A stretch of DNA of 64,000 nucleotides from Acanthochlamys bracteata (GCA_019914995.1 CM034127.1:7130001-7194000), one strand, 5' to 3'. Shown: positions 1 to 13,200, counted from the first letter of the stretch. Numbers and translations: made by a program. The notes: generated by a model from the letters alone, not told the origin.

Positions 1-1682
1 TAAGGCATGCTAATCCACTTCTGGATTGCACTTGGTCTAGATGATAGCGTGGACGCAAGGTGAGGGTTGCCGTTTCAATTTTCTTTCTTAGATTATCGTT
101 AGGCTTTCTGGCACAGGAACATTTATTTTGTCTTCCGACATACCTCGCCATTTCTGTACATATATGATTCTTTCTCATTTTTGCAGAATGTACAGTGATG
201 CATGTTTATTGTTGAGCTTGGAAACATGCTTATGTTTTAATTATCTGATTTTATGATTGGTGGCATTATTAATTGAGCATGATATTTCTACTATAATTAT
301 TAAGGATTTTATGAAATATTAATTATCACGTTATGTGTTTGGATGGCATATGATTTATGGTAAATGAAACTACGAGTTTAACTTTTTTCACAAGTATATG
401 GATATATTATATGATTTGAGTATGAAAAATATTTTTCTTATTTTTGATAGTCGTGCTGCATTGAGGTAGGCGGGAGTAAATCAGCAATTGGGATCAGGAC
501 TCCAGTGGGTGTGGGGGAGAAGTTACCCACCTATGGCTATAGTATTAGGTTGGCCCATTCGAGTAGAGGCGATACTTCGGCCCATCCGGACCTATCAACC
601 GGATGGTGGTAGCCTTGGTGGGCGCTGGACACCGAATGCTGCGGAGGTATTAGATTGCATATTAGATTTCGATTTAATAGCTTGACTCTCTGACTATTGA
701 ATTTTTATTTTGGATTATCATTCGTTAAACTATTGTCTTAGCTAAGTATTTTTTATATGATTTGTTAAGATATTATTTTTTTTAAAATAAGTACTTTATG
801 TATCAGAATATTGCTTATTTGATAATCATTTCATTTCAAGTAATTCTTAACGGCTTTATTGACTCATTTTATCACTATCTTCTAACCTACGAATTTATAA
901 TGTTTTATACAACTACTACTTGATGTGTTTACTAGTTATTTATTATAATATAGTTTTGCTTACATTGTTTCTTTATTTCTGCTTTTCATTCGAAGTATAT
1001 GTTTTTTTTAAAAGCACTTAGTAGTGTTTATATAATTGCAAAATTATGTTTCATATTATTTATTACATAATCATTCATGTTTGCGTGTTGCATGCATGTT
1101 AACCGTATTTTCCCTACTAATAACTAGATTGGTATGAAACGATTCAAGGCTTAGTAGGACTGATCTGATCTATCGTTGTATTTTTATTCTTATGGATTGA
1201 TAGGAATAAAATAATTAGGAAATGCATTAGTGACCTAAATCGGTGCATTTTGCGTTTCACCTCACTGATACTGGGCTCATTCTTTCTTTCTCTTTGGCTT
1301 CCCCGAGACTCAATTTAAGCCAGTAGATGATGATTTACCATAGCATCATTAAGTGTATATATCTTATCCAATTTATTTTATTTTTGTCATGGATGTAGTT
1401 GGATCTGCAGTTCGAAAGACCTTATCTATTTTGGGTGTAAGTATATTTGTTGTTAATTGTAATAAATACGAGAAGATATTATGAGTTGTTGCTAATGTAT
1501 GTGTTTCTCTGGGAGGCTACTCATAAGTCTTGTTGTAGTTATAGTGTGAAAATATTTTTGTGGTGAATATTTAGATATATTTCTTGAATTTTAGGGAAGG
1601 TACTGCTGAAATTTTCAATAAGATTTTAATCTGTGCTTGATTTCTACCGGTGCTAGTCACGGTTCGGGATTGGGATGTGACA
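1..1682 (-). repeat. Ty3/gypsy (Tekay/Del-like) LTR, cut by window start
   Basis: Read on the minus strand, the right edge at 1682 begins TGTCACATCCC and continues into a stretch with CCCGAACCG and AGCACCGGTAG. That is the usual opening of LTRs of plant Tekay/Del-type Ty3/gypsy elements. The block to its left has no coding capacity. It includes a GC-richer patch near 470-650, which is common inside such LTRs. The other LTR end is not visible, so length and target duplication cannot be judged. It could be a solo LTR or the start of an element lying to the left. Confidence 0.45.
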
Positions 1683-2950
1683 GATATTGTCGAGCTTGAT
1701 TCCAAGTGGTGTGTATTAGACATTTATAGTTAGTTAATTTGCTATATTCTTTTCTTGAACGGTCTTTCATGTATGATAATGCTTTGCTCTTCTAGGCTTT
1801 TATGCAAGTGTCGTTTATATTGCTATGCAGTTTTATTGTTTTGATATTTCAAATTTTCCTTTGGTTACGAAAAACTGGAGTTCGATAATTTCAAGGGATG
1901 TAAAATAACTTCCAACGGCAACGACTTGTTCATGAAGTTGCTGGCTGCATCGGTAATGATGCTTTAGAGAATCAGTTTAACTTAGGAGCTAATGAATGTT
2001 TTTGAGGGTCAAACTCTCTTTTCGTTTTTAGTAATTTTGGCAGCATTTTAAGTTTATGCCAACTGTTTTATAAATGATATTGAGTATAAAAAAGACTTTA
2101 ATCTTATTTTCTTAAATGGGCTCGATTGTTATTATTTGTGTGCATTGTGAAGATTATCAAAATGATATTTGCATTGTTACTGAAAGAAGTTAGAGTTCTA
2201 TTCCTTTATAGATGCTATTGCTGAAAAAAATATTTAGTGATACTTAATATTCATTATTCACAACTTATTAATTCATTAATTATTCATGGCGTAAATAAAT
2301 AATAATATACTATTATTGCTAAATAAATTAATTTAAATGTCGTTTATGAACTAATTATTGGTATATTAGTTGTTTTTGCAAAAGATATTCACAAATTTAT
2401 TGTTACTGTTACAAAAAATATTTAAGTAAAAGGTTAAATAATATTAACAAAATTATTAAATGTCACATGTATATATCACCTATTATATAATTAAGAAAAT
2501 TCCGATCATTTTATACTACAATTTAATTTTTCAATATTTTTTGTCAAATACCATCTTCAACTTCTTTCATAAAAAATTTAATTTTATCAAAATACGTGCA
2601 ACCTTTTTGAGAAATGTTCACAGTTATTATTTACAAAAAAATCAAAAGAAATAACTTTTGCAAAAAATGTTCAAAATTTTCACTTAGACAGAAGGATGTC
2701 CCCTAAAACTCTTAGACATCTTTTAATGTCATGAAGGTGCTTTGCATTATATTTTTTAGCACGATTCTATTCAAGTTTGATTCAAAGTTTTACATCAATC
2801 ATACTCCGTCATGCATAGATGAAATCCATAAAATGATTCAGTCAAGCACCGTTTGGACGAATAGAAATATGTTAGCCACTTTTCGATCGAATTTGTGAGT
2901 TCAAAGCAGCTAATCAAAGCCTTGCCTTTCTGGAACTTGTTAAGGGTAAT
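1683..2950. other. AT-rich stretch without recognised gene
   Basis: No conserved frame, RNA gene or clear repeat boundary was seen. Sequence from about 2220 to 2680 is very AT-rich. Short open frames here are low complexity (Ile/Phe/Tyr/Asn) and look like chance. Confidence 0.5.
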
Positions 2951-3905
2951 GCACACTCTATGATCGAGTTGATTATAAAAACATAGTTCACTCTGGAAAT
3001 CAAGCTGAAGACACGTTGGAAGATGGGATCACAATCAGTTAAATGAAATTTTGTTGGCCAAGTTTCAGTTTGATAGCTATATTTACAACCCTAATCTTAA
3101 AACGACCGTAGAGTAGGTAAACTCCCTTCCAATTATGATCAAGGTGGCACTGCTACTTTCATTAGGAAATTCAAGAACCCTAATCTTGAAAAGAAGCAAG
3201 TGAAAAGGTAAGGTAAAGAGGAAGGATCACGAAGATGATGATGACCAAGAGAGTAATTGTTATCATTGCAAGAAACAGGTGTACTTTCATCACGAATGCG
3301 TTATATTGAAGAGACTTAAGAAAAAGGATAACAGAAGAAGAAGGTCATGGCTGCATGGAGTGATGAGGACTTATTTTCTTCAAGCGAATCCGAGGATGTA
3401 ACTGAAACCTCAAAAAATTTGTTTCATAACAAATGATGATTCGAATAATGAGGTTAGTGATTCCAACTATGAATTTTAGTATGATGAATTGGGCGACCCA
3501 TTTCAAATTGTATGATAAATTTAGAAGCTTGAAAAAGATGTATAAATCACTTAAAATGTGCATGTATGAGAGTAAAAGATGAACGAACGGTTAAGAGTGC
3601 TTCTATGAACCAACTGAATGCATATGATTGTGATGATGTAAAATATGAAAACATTAAACTCACTGAACTGTATGATGATGTGCTCGTTGAGAAATGAAAA
3701 TTTTGTGCTTGAGAATAACAGGCTAAAACCCTCAATGTTAAAAATGACAAGTCAGATATCCAAAGTAAATGCTTTCTTATCAAGTTTGTAAGAGGTAAGG
3801 AAAGACTTGATGTGATGCTTGGATCTCATAACGGCAGCTTTAGAAAGGAAGGAATCGGTTTTGAACCTAGCAACAAAACAAGAACCGTATTAACATGCAG
3901 ATTGT
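2951..3905 (+). pseudogene. Sirevirus (Ty1/copia) gag remnant
   Basis: Broken gag of a Sirevirus-type retrotransposon. At 3258-3299 a decayed zinc knuckle keeps its three Cys positions (C-x2-C...C), but the Gly-His pair in the middle has become Val-Tyr. At 3347 a frame opens with a KKKVMAAWSDEDLFSSSESE-like stretch, the acidic Ser-rich segment that follows the knuckle in Sirevirus gag. At about 3794-3880 the conserved GKERLDVMLGSH/EGIGFEP block follows; the elements on the minus strand carry relatives of it (for example near 13500 and 23830). The knuckle and the later blocks are in different frames, and stops interrupt them. No LTR was recognised beside it. It is the only Sirevirus remnant here on the plus strand, so it is a separate insertion. 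Confidence 0.6.
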
Positions 3906-6900
3906 AAGTACTTCCTCTACTTGTAACTTGTTCATTGTAATAAAAGTAATCATACTATCGTATTGCTAGTACAATAAAAACGAAAAGAAAGTGAAACAAA
4001 ATTTGGATGTAATCAAAGGAAAAATTACAAATATTGAATTTCAATGGAACTTTTAAGTTGGTGAATTTCGTACAGATCTTTTGATGCTACACCTACATTC
4101 ATAATGCCTATAAGGAGATTTAAATGCTATTATTTTGGTCAGTGCATCGACTTAATAATAATCTAAACAAAAGAAAATATAACTTAAATAGATGTGGTGT
4201 AGAAGAAAGATAAACATACAAGTATATCATGAAAGGTTTGTTGCCCCCCTCCAAATAAAAAAGCTACGCAGCTGCACATTTGCAATCCTATAAGACAGAA
4301 GTCCAGAAACAAAACTATTTCGAATTTCAAAGCATATATCATTATTATCTTATGCATTAGGTGTAATAAATGAAACATGTTAACTATCCTTGAAAATAGT
4401 ACTCCATGTCCAACCGAAATACTTCCTATATAAGATAGAGGAAGGAAATAAAAGATCATAAGTAGACAATCTATGCTTGGAGTGTTATCAATGACAAACA
4501 AGGAAAAGTGATTAAGATACCATTCCTTGCAAACCTGAAAACAAAAGAGAATCAAAAGAATACAGCTATTAAACAGAGATAAGGATTCCTCAAAAACTTC
4601 TAAAGGTTAGTAATATAGCAATTCCCTTAAATCTGTTACTCAGGAAAAGGTAGGAGCATCTAATCCACCAAGGCAGCAAAATGTAAAGGGTTGCTTATAA
4701 AGCAAATGCGAGAAAGAGCTATGCTGAAAATGACTATTACTAAGGTGGCCACAAGTTGCAAGAAAGTAATTAGCAAGATTAGTAAAAGAGAGGAAAATGG
4801 GGAATAACAGACAGGTTTTCAGATTCTAGTTTTTATATTCACTATGAACCACTTTAACAAATCACTTAATGATCCTAGGATTTCAATGAAGCAGTAGATA
4901 CATAACCGGCTTGTCAACTATTAACTAAAAACAACATAAAGCCTTGCAAAAACAAAACCATCATGTCAAGTAACATTAGGTTGACTTACCGACAATAAAC
5001 ATTTAGACATAAATCTTAAACTGAGTAAAGTAGGTCCTCCACCTTTCCCACCCAAACTTGGTTTCAGCTGCAAAAAACAAAACATTATTAAGCAGATCGG
5101 TGATTATGTCTACAACAAGTAAACCTTAATCTAGAAAAGCAAACTCCTTCGTGCATACATGACTAATTCATTAGTGTAATCGAAAAATCATTATGAGAGT
5201 TAAAAATAAGAAGCAACACAAACATACGAATGCTGCTGGTCGTTGAAATTCCTTCATCCAAATCTGCTTTGATTTCTTTCTTTTGCTGGTCGTTGGCCTG
5301 CTGATGTGGAAGTCTTCACTACGGATTCATGAACATAAACAAGTGGTGCTTCTTATTTTGGTAGAGCATAACTGTTGGATAATCATCACGTCATGTTCAT
5401 AATTATGATAACTACTAATGAACTTTTGGGTGAATTTAAAAGCTCATAGTTATGAACTTCAATTATCCGTAATAAAATAAAATATAACATAATGCTATCT
5501 CAATTATAAGTATCACATAGTTATAGCAATTAAATGTATGAAACACATAATTTAAAATTCACAAGATCTTAATTTTGGGCACTTCGGTGATTAATAATCT
5601 ATATATTGGAATTCAAATTGTAAGTGCTTAAAATATGATCACTTTGGCGACTAACCAACTATAAGCGAAGCAAACTTAAATTGATGTTAAGTAGAAATTC
5701 AAGTTGGTGATAAATTAATCAAAACATCATGTTCTTCTAATCAGCTCAACCAGATAAGATCTTACGGACCACCCATTCAGGCCCCATGTAAGTCTCATTG
5801 TAATAGCCCAAAACTGAAACTATTTTAAATGCTTAAATAATTATAAGGAGCTGAACAAGATATTTTAATAAATTGGCCAAGGTAAAAGCTAAACTTTTAC
5901 TTGAATCCATACAGCCGCAAACATCGTGGTTCATCCAACAACAATTGACAAACCGAATAACAAACTATTCAGTGCACGCTTACATAAACTACTTAAAAAT
6001 AAAATTAAAAATGAAAAATATCTAATCATTTGTTTATATCATTTATTCTTAATAGGGCTTGGTTAAGTGAATGAGCTACTGGGATGCTGAGGTGCAGCCA
6101 GAAGTCTATGGTGTTTAGGAGGATATTGATTGATTCGTCTCGAGGAGAGAAATGGTCAGCCATTGCATTGCTAATTGTACTTCAAAAAATAAGTGGAGTT
6201 TCACTTTCGGCAAAGAGTGATCGTGGACGTAAGTAAAACTGTTAGCCAAACCACGTAAACCAATGTGTACTTATGGTTGTGGAAGTTACTTAGTCTTCTG
6301 TTTTGTTTTGAATAGTAAAATTGACAGTTCTCCTTGCATGAAATCGCCCAAACATAACCAACCAAATGCTTGCTGTTCTACATGAAGTTCTCTCTCTTCA
6401 TATTTGTCAACTACATAGCACTATCATAATCGACTATGTTACTTCTACCTGTAGGAAATATTATTATCAAAATTTTTAAATGTGAACTCAATTCACCCCT
6501 GTTTTTGAGTTGATTGTGCAGGTTTATTCAATAACTGTGTATGAGTATATACAAGAATTGGATCGCTTCATCTCAGTTTCAACAAATTTTATGATTCTCA
6601 AAAATATTCAAATCATTATTTTAGGAATGAATGAAAGAAAAATATTTCTTATGGTGTAACTGTAAAGATGACAAAACTTTTCAATAAAATTACAAAAAAA
6701 GCATTATACCAATCACTACTGTTAAAATGATCTTTTCTTATGGAGTTCACATCACAATAAATATCTTTAACAATCTACGCATATCATGATGGCAAGATGA
6801 ACGCAAGACGACCGTCTTTAATGAGGCTATTCAAAATGCGTTGATTGTGGGGTTTGATTCTAACATAGTTTTCCATTTCTCTACACTTATATATTTTTTG

Positions 6901-8095
6901 TCCTTCTTTTCTCAAAATTTTAATCATATTTGGGCTTACATCAATCTTTATGAAAACATGGTCATGAAGTCATAATAATGAACTTCAATCAAATGGAATG
7001 AAGTCCGTATGATCATATCAGTGTTAGAACTACAACACCATACATATTCATGCTAGGTTTGAAAACTGAAAAAGTATGATAGTTTTTGTGAGGTTGAAAC
7101 AGCTTAAACTAGTTAAGGAATTTGGTGAGCATTTGTCAAAACTACTTTGCGGCACCAAGTCGGATGAGTGAATGCAAAAACTAAAAGATGAAATAATGAT
7201 GGATATAGACGAGCAATATTCTATGAATGGAAAGATTCTGCGTTTGAGGTCGACACGGGTTATTTATACAGATGGTGAAATTGAATGGTCATAACCTATT
7301 TCCTAGAAAATTACTTTGATTCGAGTTTGATTCACTATTTAGCGCTTTGAAAATTTTAAGATGGAGCAGTATGTTTTATATACAAACACATAGATGTTAA
7401 GAGAAGATGGCAACTTTCTTGTCATAATACATGTTGTAGTGTAATGATGCATATACATGATTTTGTTTGGATAAAGCAGATCTGCTATAACTTTAACCTA
7501 GGGAAGCATCCTTTTGTAAATATAATTTTTTTCAAATGTCTGGTTTGTGAAGACATTTAAAGGTCATTATAATTGGAAATGGACTCAAAAGAAAATTGAA
7601 TTAAAGAAATGTCTACAACCAAATCCAAATTCGAAGTTACTATAAGAACTAAAGGAAATTAAGAAGATACAATGGCAATGTGATTTTTTCAAACATGCAA
7701 GTGCACAAGCAAGTTTTTTTAAACTTGTGCAATTCTCTCAAATATACAATGGCAATGTCTACAACCTAGGAAGAAATTTGCGTAACAAAATGAGGAAGGG
7801 GATACGATGAACGATCATAGAAATTGAATGGACTAATGTCTGAACTATGAGAAGTAAAGATGTAAAAGAAATGTCCAGAAAGCAATGTGTGACATAGCTT
7901 AAGAAATTGATACAATGAAACCATGTATGAAGGTGAAAGGCATGCAATTGTAATATATATGCACATCTCCATCCATATACAATATTCGTGTATCTATCAT
8001 GAATTTCAAATATTCCTAGAAATATTCGCCTCAATTCCTGAGATGGCTTCTGTGCTTCGGCTGGCTCAGGATGTGTAGGCTGAACAATGGCATCT
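3906..8095. other. No recognisable gene; unassigned repeat-like DNA
   Basis: I see no conserved protein motif on either strand. Minor local structure only: TGCTGGTCGTTG occurs twice near 5226-5297, and a TACAATGGCAATGT motif recurs near 7668 and 7744. The part next to 8096 probably belongs to the 3' region of the minus-strand Sirevirus to its right, but no terminal LTR was found, so its end cannot be placed. Confidence 0.45.
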
Positions 8096-8995
8096 CTAAG
8101 TTCCCCCAAATGTTTCAATCAATTTCTTGAGTTCCTTGGTATGGTCCAGCAAAGCTGTGTGAATTGTATGAAGGTTGTCCTTTAAGGGTGCAATTACTGC
8201 AGAGAAGCTTGTAGAGTTCATAGTGGTCTGGATTCCGTCTTTAGGAATGCTCACCACAACCACTCTGACGAATTTAGCAGCCAATTTGATGGTTTTGCTC
8301 ACTTCAACATTACTAGAGAGCCACTCAATGGCACCGTCTCCAACTCGTATTCTCTGCTGATTACGTGTGGATAAGGAAGGTGCTTCTTCTCTAATTTGGA
8401 GGCCTTGATCATGTGTTGGAGCATGACTTCACAAAGGTTAGTTGGCAGCTCCTTAATCAATCTCCATACCAAATAGGCATCTTGAATAGAATTACATTAT
8501 CATTGCACGATCATCTTAGAAATAATGTGGCAGAGTGCTTTTTGTAGGATAGGAAGATGAGCCACTGATTCATGTTCGATCCTAGTCACTGCATTGATTT
8601 CTAGAGCCAGCTTCAAGTAGTTCAATTTGGTGTAATTAATTGATCAAGGTATATCTAGCATTGGCGACATCAATCCTAGTTCAAGATTAATCTTAATTCC
8701 ATTCACCATTGTCCTGATTGAGGAAGAGCCGGTTTCTCTAAGGTTGGCATAGAACACCCGTACGCCATCCTCATAATACTTTCCAGGTAACTCATTGAAT
8801 TCTAGCCACCCCTGTTCAAATAATTCTTCTATGTCTAACCCAAAGTAATTGAAATCGTCAAGATTTACAACTGCTGGATAAGGAATCATAGTAGCTAGCC
8901 ATCGGCGATAGCCTTCAAAAGCTTTATATCCGGTAAATCTATAGAATCTGTTGTCCTCGGTCCCAAAATTTTTCTATGAATGTTTAAATTATTTC
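8096..8995 (-). pseudogene. Transposase_32-like plant transposon protein, downstream of pol
   Basis: Broken frame of the putative plant transposon protein type (Transposase_32-like), a domain common in plant repeats and of unknown function. From the minus strand: a segment with FTGYKAFEGYRRW near 8910-8945; then an 81-codon open stretch (8644-8889) with KYYEDGVRVFYANLRE, the family's most recognisable motif; then, after stops, PTNLCEVMLQHMIKA near 8400-8450; and a tail at 8096-8302. It lies about 360 bp downstream of the RNase H stop on the same strand. That is where Sireviruses may carry an env-like third frame. Whether it belonged to the element or was inserted later is not settled. Several stops make it non-functional. 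Confidence 0.6.
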
Positions 8996-9356
8996 TTTGC
9001 CATTGTTGAAATGGAGGATTACTGAGGTTTCAGGAATGAGGGTTGGAGAAATTGTTCTAGAGTTAGGTTTGCCGAAGAAGAAGATAGGACGCGTTTGAGC
9101 TCAGTGCGGGAAGGAATAAGAGTTAATAGGTCTACTATGCGTCAACTGCTTATGAGACATAAAAGGTATCTCCCTCTAATAAGTTTGCTATGAGTCAGCT
9201 GCTTTTGAGATATTAACCCTAAATTTAAATTTAAGACTAATGAACCGTTAAAGAGACGTGCCAGCTTTATGTTGCTGACTAGCTTAAATTAGAGAAGAGC
9301 GTAACTCGCTGAGAAACACATCACATAAAGCATAATTCCAATTCATGGCAAAATTT

Positions 9357-9989
9357 TCAAAATGATTCAAATCCTAGTGATTTGGTAAAGATATCAGCTA
9401 ACTGATTTTCAGGGTCACTAAAATTGCATTCAACATGCTCTGTAATAAAATGATGTCGTAAATCAATATGCTTCGTGCGAGAATGTTGAATAGGATTTTT
9501 TGTTATCTTGATAGCACTAGTGTTATTATAGAGTATAGGGACATTTATCAAATAAAAACAAAGTCTAGCTGCTGTTGTTTGATTCACAGTACCTGGGCAC
9601 AGCAACTTCCAGCAGATACATATTCTCCTTCAGTAGTGGACATAGCTATAAACGATTGCTTCTGTGAGCACCATGATATTAAACTGCTTCCATGAAACAC
9701 TTGTGCTTTTGCTATCAAGCTTACATCTACTAAAATCAGCATCACCGTAAGTATATAAGTTAAACGGACATCTTCTTGGGTAAAACAGTCCTAACTCTTT
9801 GGTCCCAACTGGATATCTTATAATTCTTTTTACTTCACTCATGTGGGCTTGCTCAGGATTGCTTCGAAATCTAACACATAAACATACACTAAACTGAATA
9901 TCTGTCCTACTGGCTATTAAGTATAAGAGAGATACAATCATACCTCTATACAATTTTTGATCAACGGATTTACATATTTCATCTTTATC
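9357..9989 (-). pseudogene. Ty1/copia RNase H domain (element 1)
   Basis: C-terminal pol region. The segment 9630-9981 reads VDQKLYRGMIVSLLYLIASR, then a YPVGTKELGLFYP-like stretch and YGDADFSRCKLDSKSTS, the connection and start of RNase H typical of plant Ty1/copia elements (the usual form is SDADFAGCKLDRKSTSG). After a frame break, 9357-9605 covers the end: KHIDLRHHF and NQLADIFTKSL, the canonical C-terminal motif. At least one frameshift separates the halves. The upstream edge is the target duplication of a hAT insertion (TCTTTATC, 9982-9989), which interrupts the LDKDE coding stretch. Confidence 0.85.
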
Positions 9990-10847
9990 TAGGGGTGGCA
10001 ATATGGGTTGGTGGGTCGGTTTCGGATCGACCCATTTTATAACCGGTCAAATTTGTTCAATCCTAACCCAACACATGAATTTATACGGGTCAAAATTGTC
10101 AACCCTAAACCAACCTACTAATAACCGGGTTAAATTCGGATCGACCCATTTAATAATTAAAATTATTAATTATTAATTATATATTTTTAAGTTTCAGCGA
10201 AATTATAAGATCAGTTCGAATGAAAGTGCACGATATTTTTACTGACTAGATATAATTATGTCCGACAAAATATGCATTCCTTAATGTCTTCATTGGTCCT
10301 TAAAATATCCAAAAAAAATTGTTACTTTTATTTTTGAAAATATATGATAACAGCTAAAATTTATGATTATAACTACATATTAATAATTTCGATAAAAATT
10401 TTGATAAACATATCTATCTAACAAAATTTTCATACAAATCTTTATACGAAATCTAAATTCGTCATTAAAAATACCTATATAGTACTACTTTCGATAATAT
10501 TATAATTTTCATCTTACACTATTTTCCTAAGGTATAAAAATAAAGAATTAATTATAAATCTAATATAATTTAATAGTTTGTAAATAACTATTATCGATTA
10601 TTTTTATTGCCAATATTTTATATACGATAAGAAAAAATAAAAAATTGTTCTTTCAAAAGGTGATATTTCGGGTTGGTGGATCAATTTCGGGTTTACCCAG
10701 ATCGGCCCATTTAATAATCGGGTCAAATTCGTTCTACCCTAACCCAACCCATATATTTCTACAAGTCAAAATTTTCAACCCTAACCCTGATTAAACAGGT
10801 CGGTTTCGGGTTGAATTTTCGGGTCGGGTCATATATTGCCACCCCTA
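9990..10847. mobile_element. Non-autonomous hAT element, 858 bp, with 8-bp target duplication
   Basis: Terminal inverted repeats TAGGGGTGGCAAT (left) and ATTGCCACCCCTA (right) bound the element. The flanks are a perfect 8-bp duplication TCTTTATC at 9982-9989 and 10848-10855, the hAT signature. There is no transposase frame; the interior is AT-rich. Near both ends it carries GGGTCGG, GACCCATT and AACCCAACCC blocks in opposite orientation. It inserted into the pol region of element 1, so it is younger than that element. Copies of the same family lie at 28514-29082 and 29290-29472. Confidence 0.9.
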
Positions 10848-10855
10848 TCTTTATC

Positions 10856-11660
10856 TAGATTGCATGAGGTACATATTGGGGTGCTTATCTCCTTACTGCT
10901 TTCGATGCTATACTTCTTGATTAAGTCTTTGACATACTTTGGTTGATAAAATTTCCTTTCTTCAGTTGTTTAAGTTGCAATTTGAGGAAGTAGCTCAGCT
11001 ATTCCATGAGACTCATTTCAAATTCTTTCTGTATTAGCTTAGAGAAATTTCGGCAGAATCTTTAATTAGTATCGCCGAAGATTACGTCACCATCATAAAA
11101 TTTGTACAATTAACATATCACTATCTTCATGTAGAATGAACAAAGTTAAGCAATCTTACCTCAGCATAAACTTTTTCCAATTAAGAAAGCACTTAAACGG
11201 TCATACCAATCCTGGGAGCTTGCTTGAGTCCATAGAGTGCCTTATTTAATTTAAATACAATACGTACTGTGGAAATCAGGATTTTAAAAACCAGGTAGGT
11301 TGTTAAATAGGAGCCATTTAGGAAGGCACTTTTAATATCCATTTTGGAAAAGTTTGAAGTCTTTTATGACATGCGAATGCAAACAATTTTCTGATAAGCC
11401 GTGCAACAAGAGCATATGTTTCATCAAAATCAATGCCTTCTTCCGGATTGTACCCTTTTGCCACCAATCTAGCTTTGTTGCTAATGATATTGTCTTTTTT
11501 ATCCATTTGTTCCTAAATACCCATTTAGTTCCTATGATGGATTTGTTATATGGTTTCCTAACTAAATTCCGTACATTGTTTCTTTCAAAAATGATTTAGT
11601 TCTTCTTGCATAGGAATGGTCCATGAATTGTCTTTTAGAGAATTAAGAATATATTTAGGC
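10856..11660 (-). pseudogene. Ty1/copia reverse transcriptase (element 1)
   Basis: The segment 11318-11506 reads [31 protein letters not shown] and [10 protein letters not shown], the N-terminal fingers of plant Ty1/copia reverse transcriptase. Further down, minus-strand sequence near 11220-11240 encodes a KALYGLKQA-like block, and near 11080-11100 an F(D)DGDVIFG-like stretch corresponds to the active-site region. Frameshifts and stops interrupt it. The 3' side runs into the hAT insertion. Before that insertion it was continuous with the RNase H domain at 9357-9989. Confidence 0.8.
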
Positions 11661-11836
11661 TCAAAGTTGGATACAAATGCACAATACTCTATAAATATTT
11701 TTAAATTGAAATATAGTTCTTATACCTTCACTTACACTATCTATTATGTTTTCCTATGGATGACTAGATCCGTGTTTGAAGGGTCTCTAAATAGGTTCAT
11801 TGTTCAATATAGACTTGTTCAGTCTCTGTTGTCATC

Positions 11837-12830
11837 TCAGCAGGCTGTTAGTCTGCCGACTCCTCTAGAATTTCTTGCTATTTTCTTCTGATTGGAGTAA
11901 CTCACATCTTCTGATCTTGCATTTGTTTCTATTCCTTCCTCAATGATTGTTAGTTTCATCAAATATTCCTTCCTCACATGATTGTTAGTTTTTTTATTGA
12001 ATACTCTATGCCTTTGAGTTTGAGGAGTATCGAAGGATGATTCCTTCATCCTTTTTAGCATCAAATTTACCAAAGTTATCCTTACCATTATTTAGTACAT
12101 TGTATTTGCGACAAAAGGTTCTGAAATAAGCACTATTAAGTGTCATTAGCTTTAGGAGTTCATAAGGAGTTTTCTTAAGAAAAGGACGAACGAATGCACG
12201 ATTAATTATATGATATGCAATGTTGATAGCCTCAGCCCAAAAATACTTAGGCAAGTTCTGTTCCAACATGGTTCTAACCATTTCTACAAGCACTCTATAT
12301 TTTTTCAACAACACCATTTTGTTGAGCAGTTCTAGGTAATGAGAAATTATGCGTTAAACCATTTGTATTAAAGAACTCATCAAAAGTACATTTTTGAAAT
12401 TTTCTGCCATGATCACTTCTCATAAATCAAAATTTGAAGTCAAATCTTTTTTAACCTTTTCGAAAATGCATGTAAATATTTTAGTGCACTATTTTTATAT
12501 GCAAAAAAGAAACCCAGCAGAATTGAGAATAGTCATCTACAATCAACAGGCAATAGTATTTACCTCCTAAGCTTGCAATTCCTGATGGTCCAAACAGATC
12601 CATGTGTAGCAGTAGTAATGGATTGTTTGGATTTGAATGATGTTTTCACTTGTTTCCCTTTTGCACAATCATCACACAGGTTGTCTAGAGTAGATTCAGC
12701 TTGGACAGCTTTGATAGGACCTATACATTTTAGTGTCCTAGTTCGTCTGTTCCAGATCCAACGGCTTTCTTGCTACCCGGCAACTAAACACATTTTGTGG
12801 TTAGGGAAATCATCAATATAGAGAACATAC
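11837..12830 (-). pseudogene. Ty1/copia integrase core (element 1)
   Basis: The segment at 12006-12317 contains VEMVRTMLEQNLPKYFWAEA, INIAYHIINRAF and KTPYELL, the C-terminal half of Ty1/copia integrase. Upstream, minus-strand sequence at about 12500-12610 encodes LHMDLFGPSGIASLGGKYY followed by a VDD/Y stretch, the start of the DDE catalytic core with its first Asp. Stops and shifts are frequent. The C-terminal linker to reverse transcriptase (11837-12005) is poorly conserved. Confidence 0.8.
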
Positions 12831-13200
12831 ATTACCTTCTCTTTTACCATTTAGCACTTCTTGTCCAAATGATAGATTGACAATGGAGCAGTAATGGTTG
12901 TTGAAATTCACTTTGAAGCCATTGTCACAAAGCTAACTTATCCTCAACAAGTTATGTTTTAGTCCCTTGACATGAAGAACATTTCCAATATAGAGAGATG
13001 TAGGGTTACGAACCTTTTCTATGCCTATCACCTTTCATTTGCTGTTGCCATCCAGAACAACATTTCCACCGATTTGCTTTTGCAGGTGAGTAAACCATCT
13101 TTCATCTCTAGTACCATCGGTTATGCTTCAATTTGTTTGGCTCCTCTTCTATCTGCAAAAGAAAATTTCATTACTTAGGTACCAAAATTTGTTTAGGTCC
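12831..13200 (-). pseudogene. Ty1/copia protease and pre-integrase segment (element 1)
   Basis: Minus-strand reading gives IGGNVVLDGNSK, KVIGIEKVRNPTSLYIGNVL and HVKGLKHNLL followed by CDNGFKVNF. This is the C-terminal part of copia aspartic protease running into the GAG-pre-integrase region. The catalytic D-S/T-G was not found in readable form. It lies between gag (right) and integrase (left), as expected. Confidence 0.7.

Noticed and set aside
4184..4555. 123-codon frame on the minus strand
   Set aside because: Hydrophobic and Cys/Phe-rich with no recognisable motif; flanks show no promoter or conserved context.
7759..8118. 119-codon frame on the minus strand
   Set aside because: Only its first residues overlap the tail of the Transposase_32-like pseudogene in another register; the rest has no supported family.
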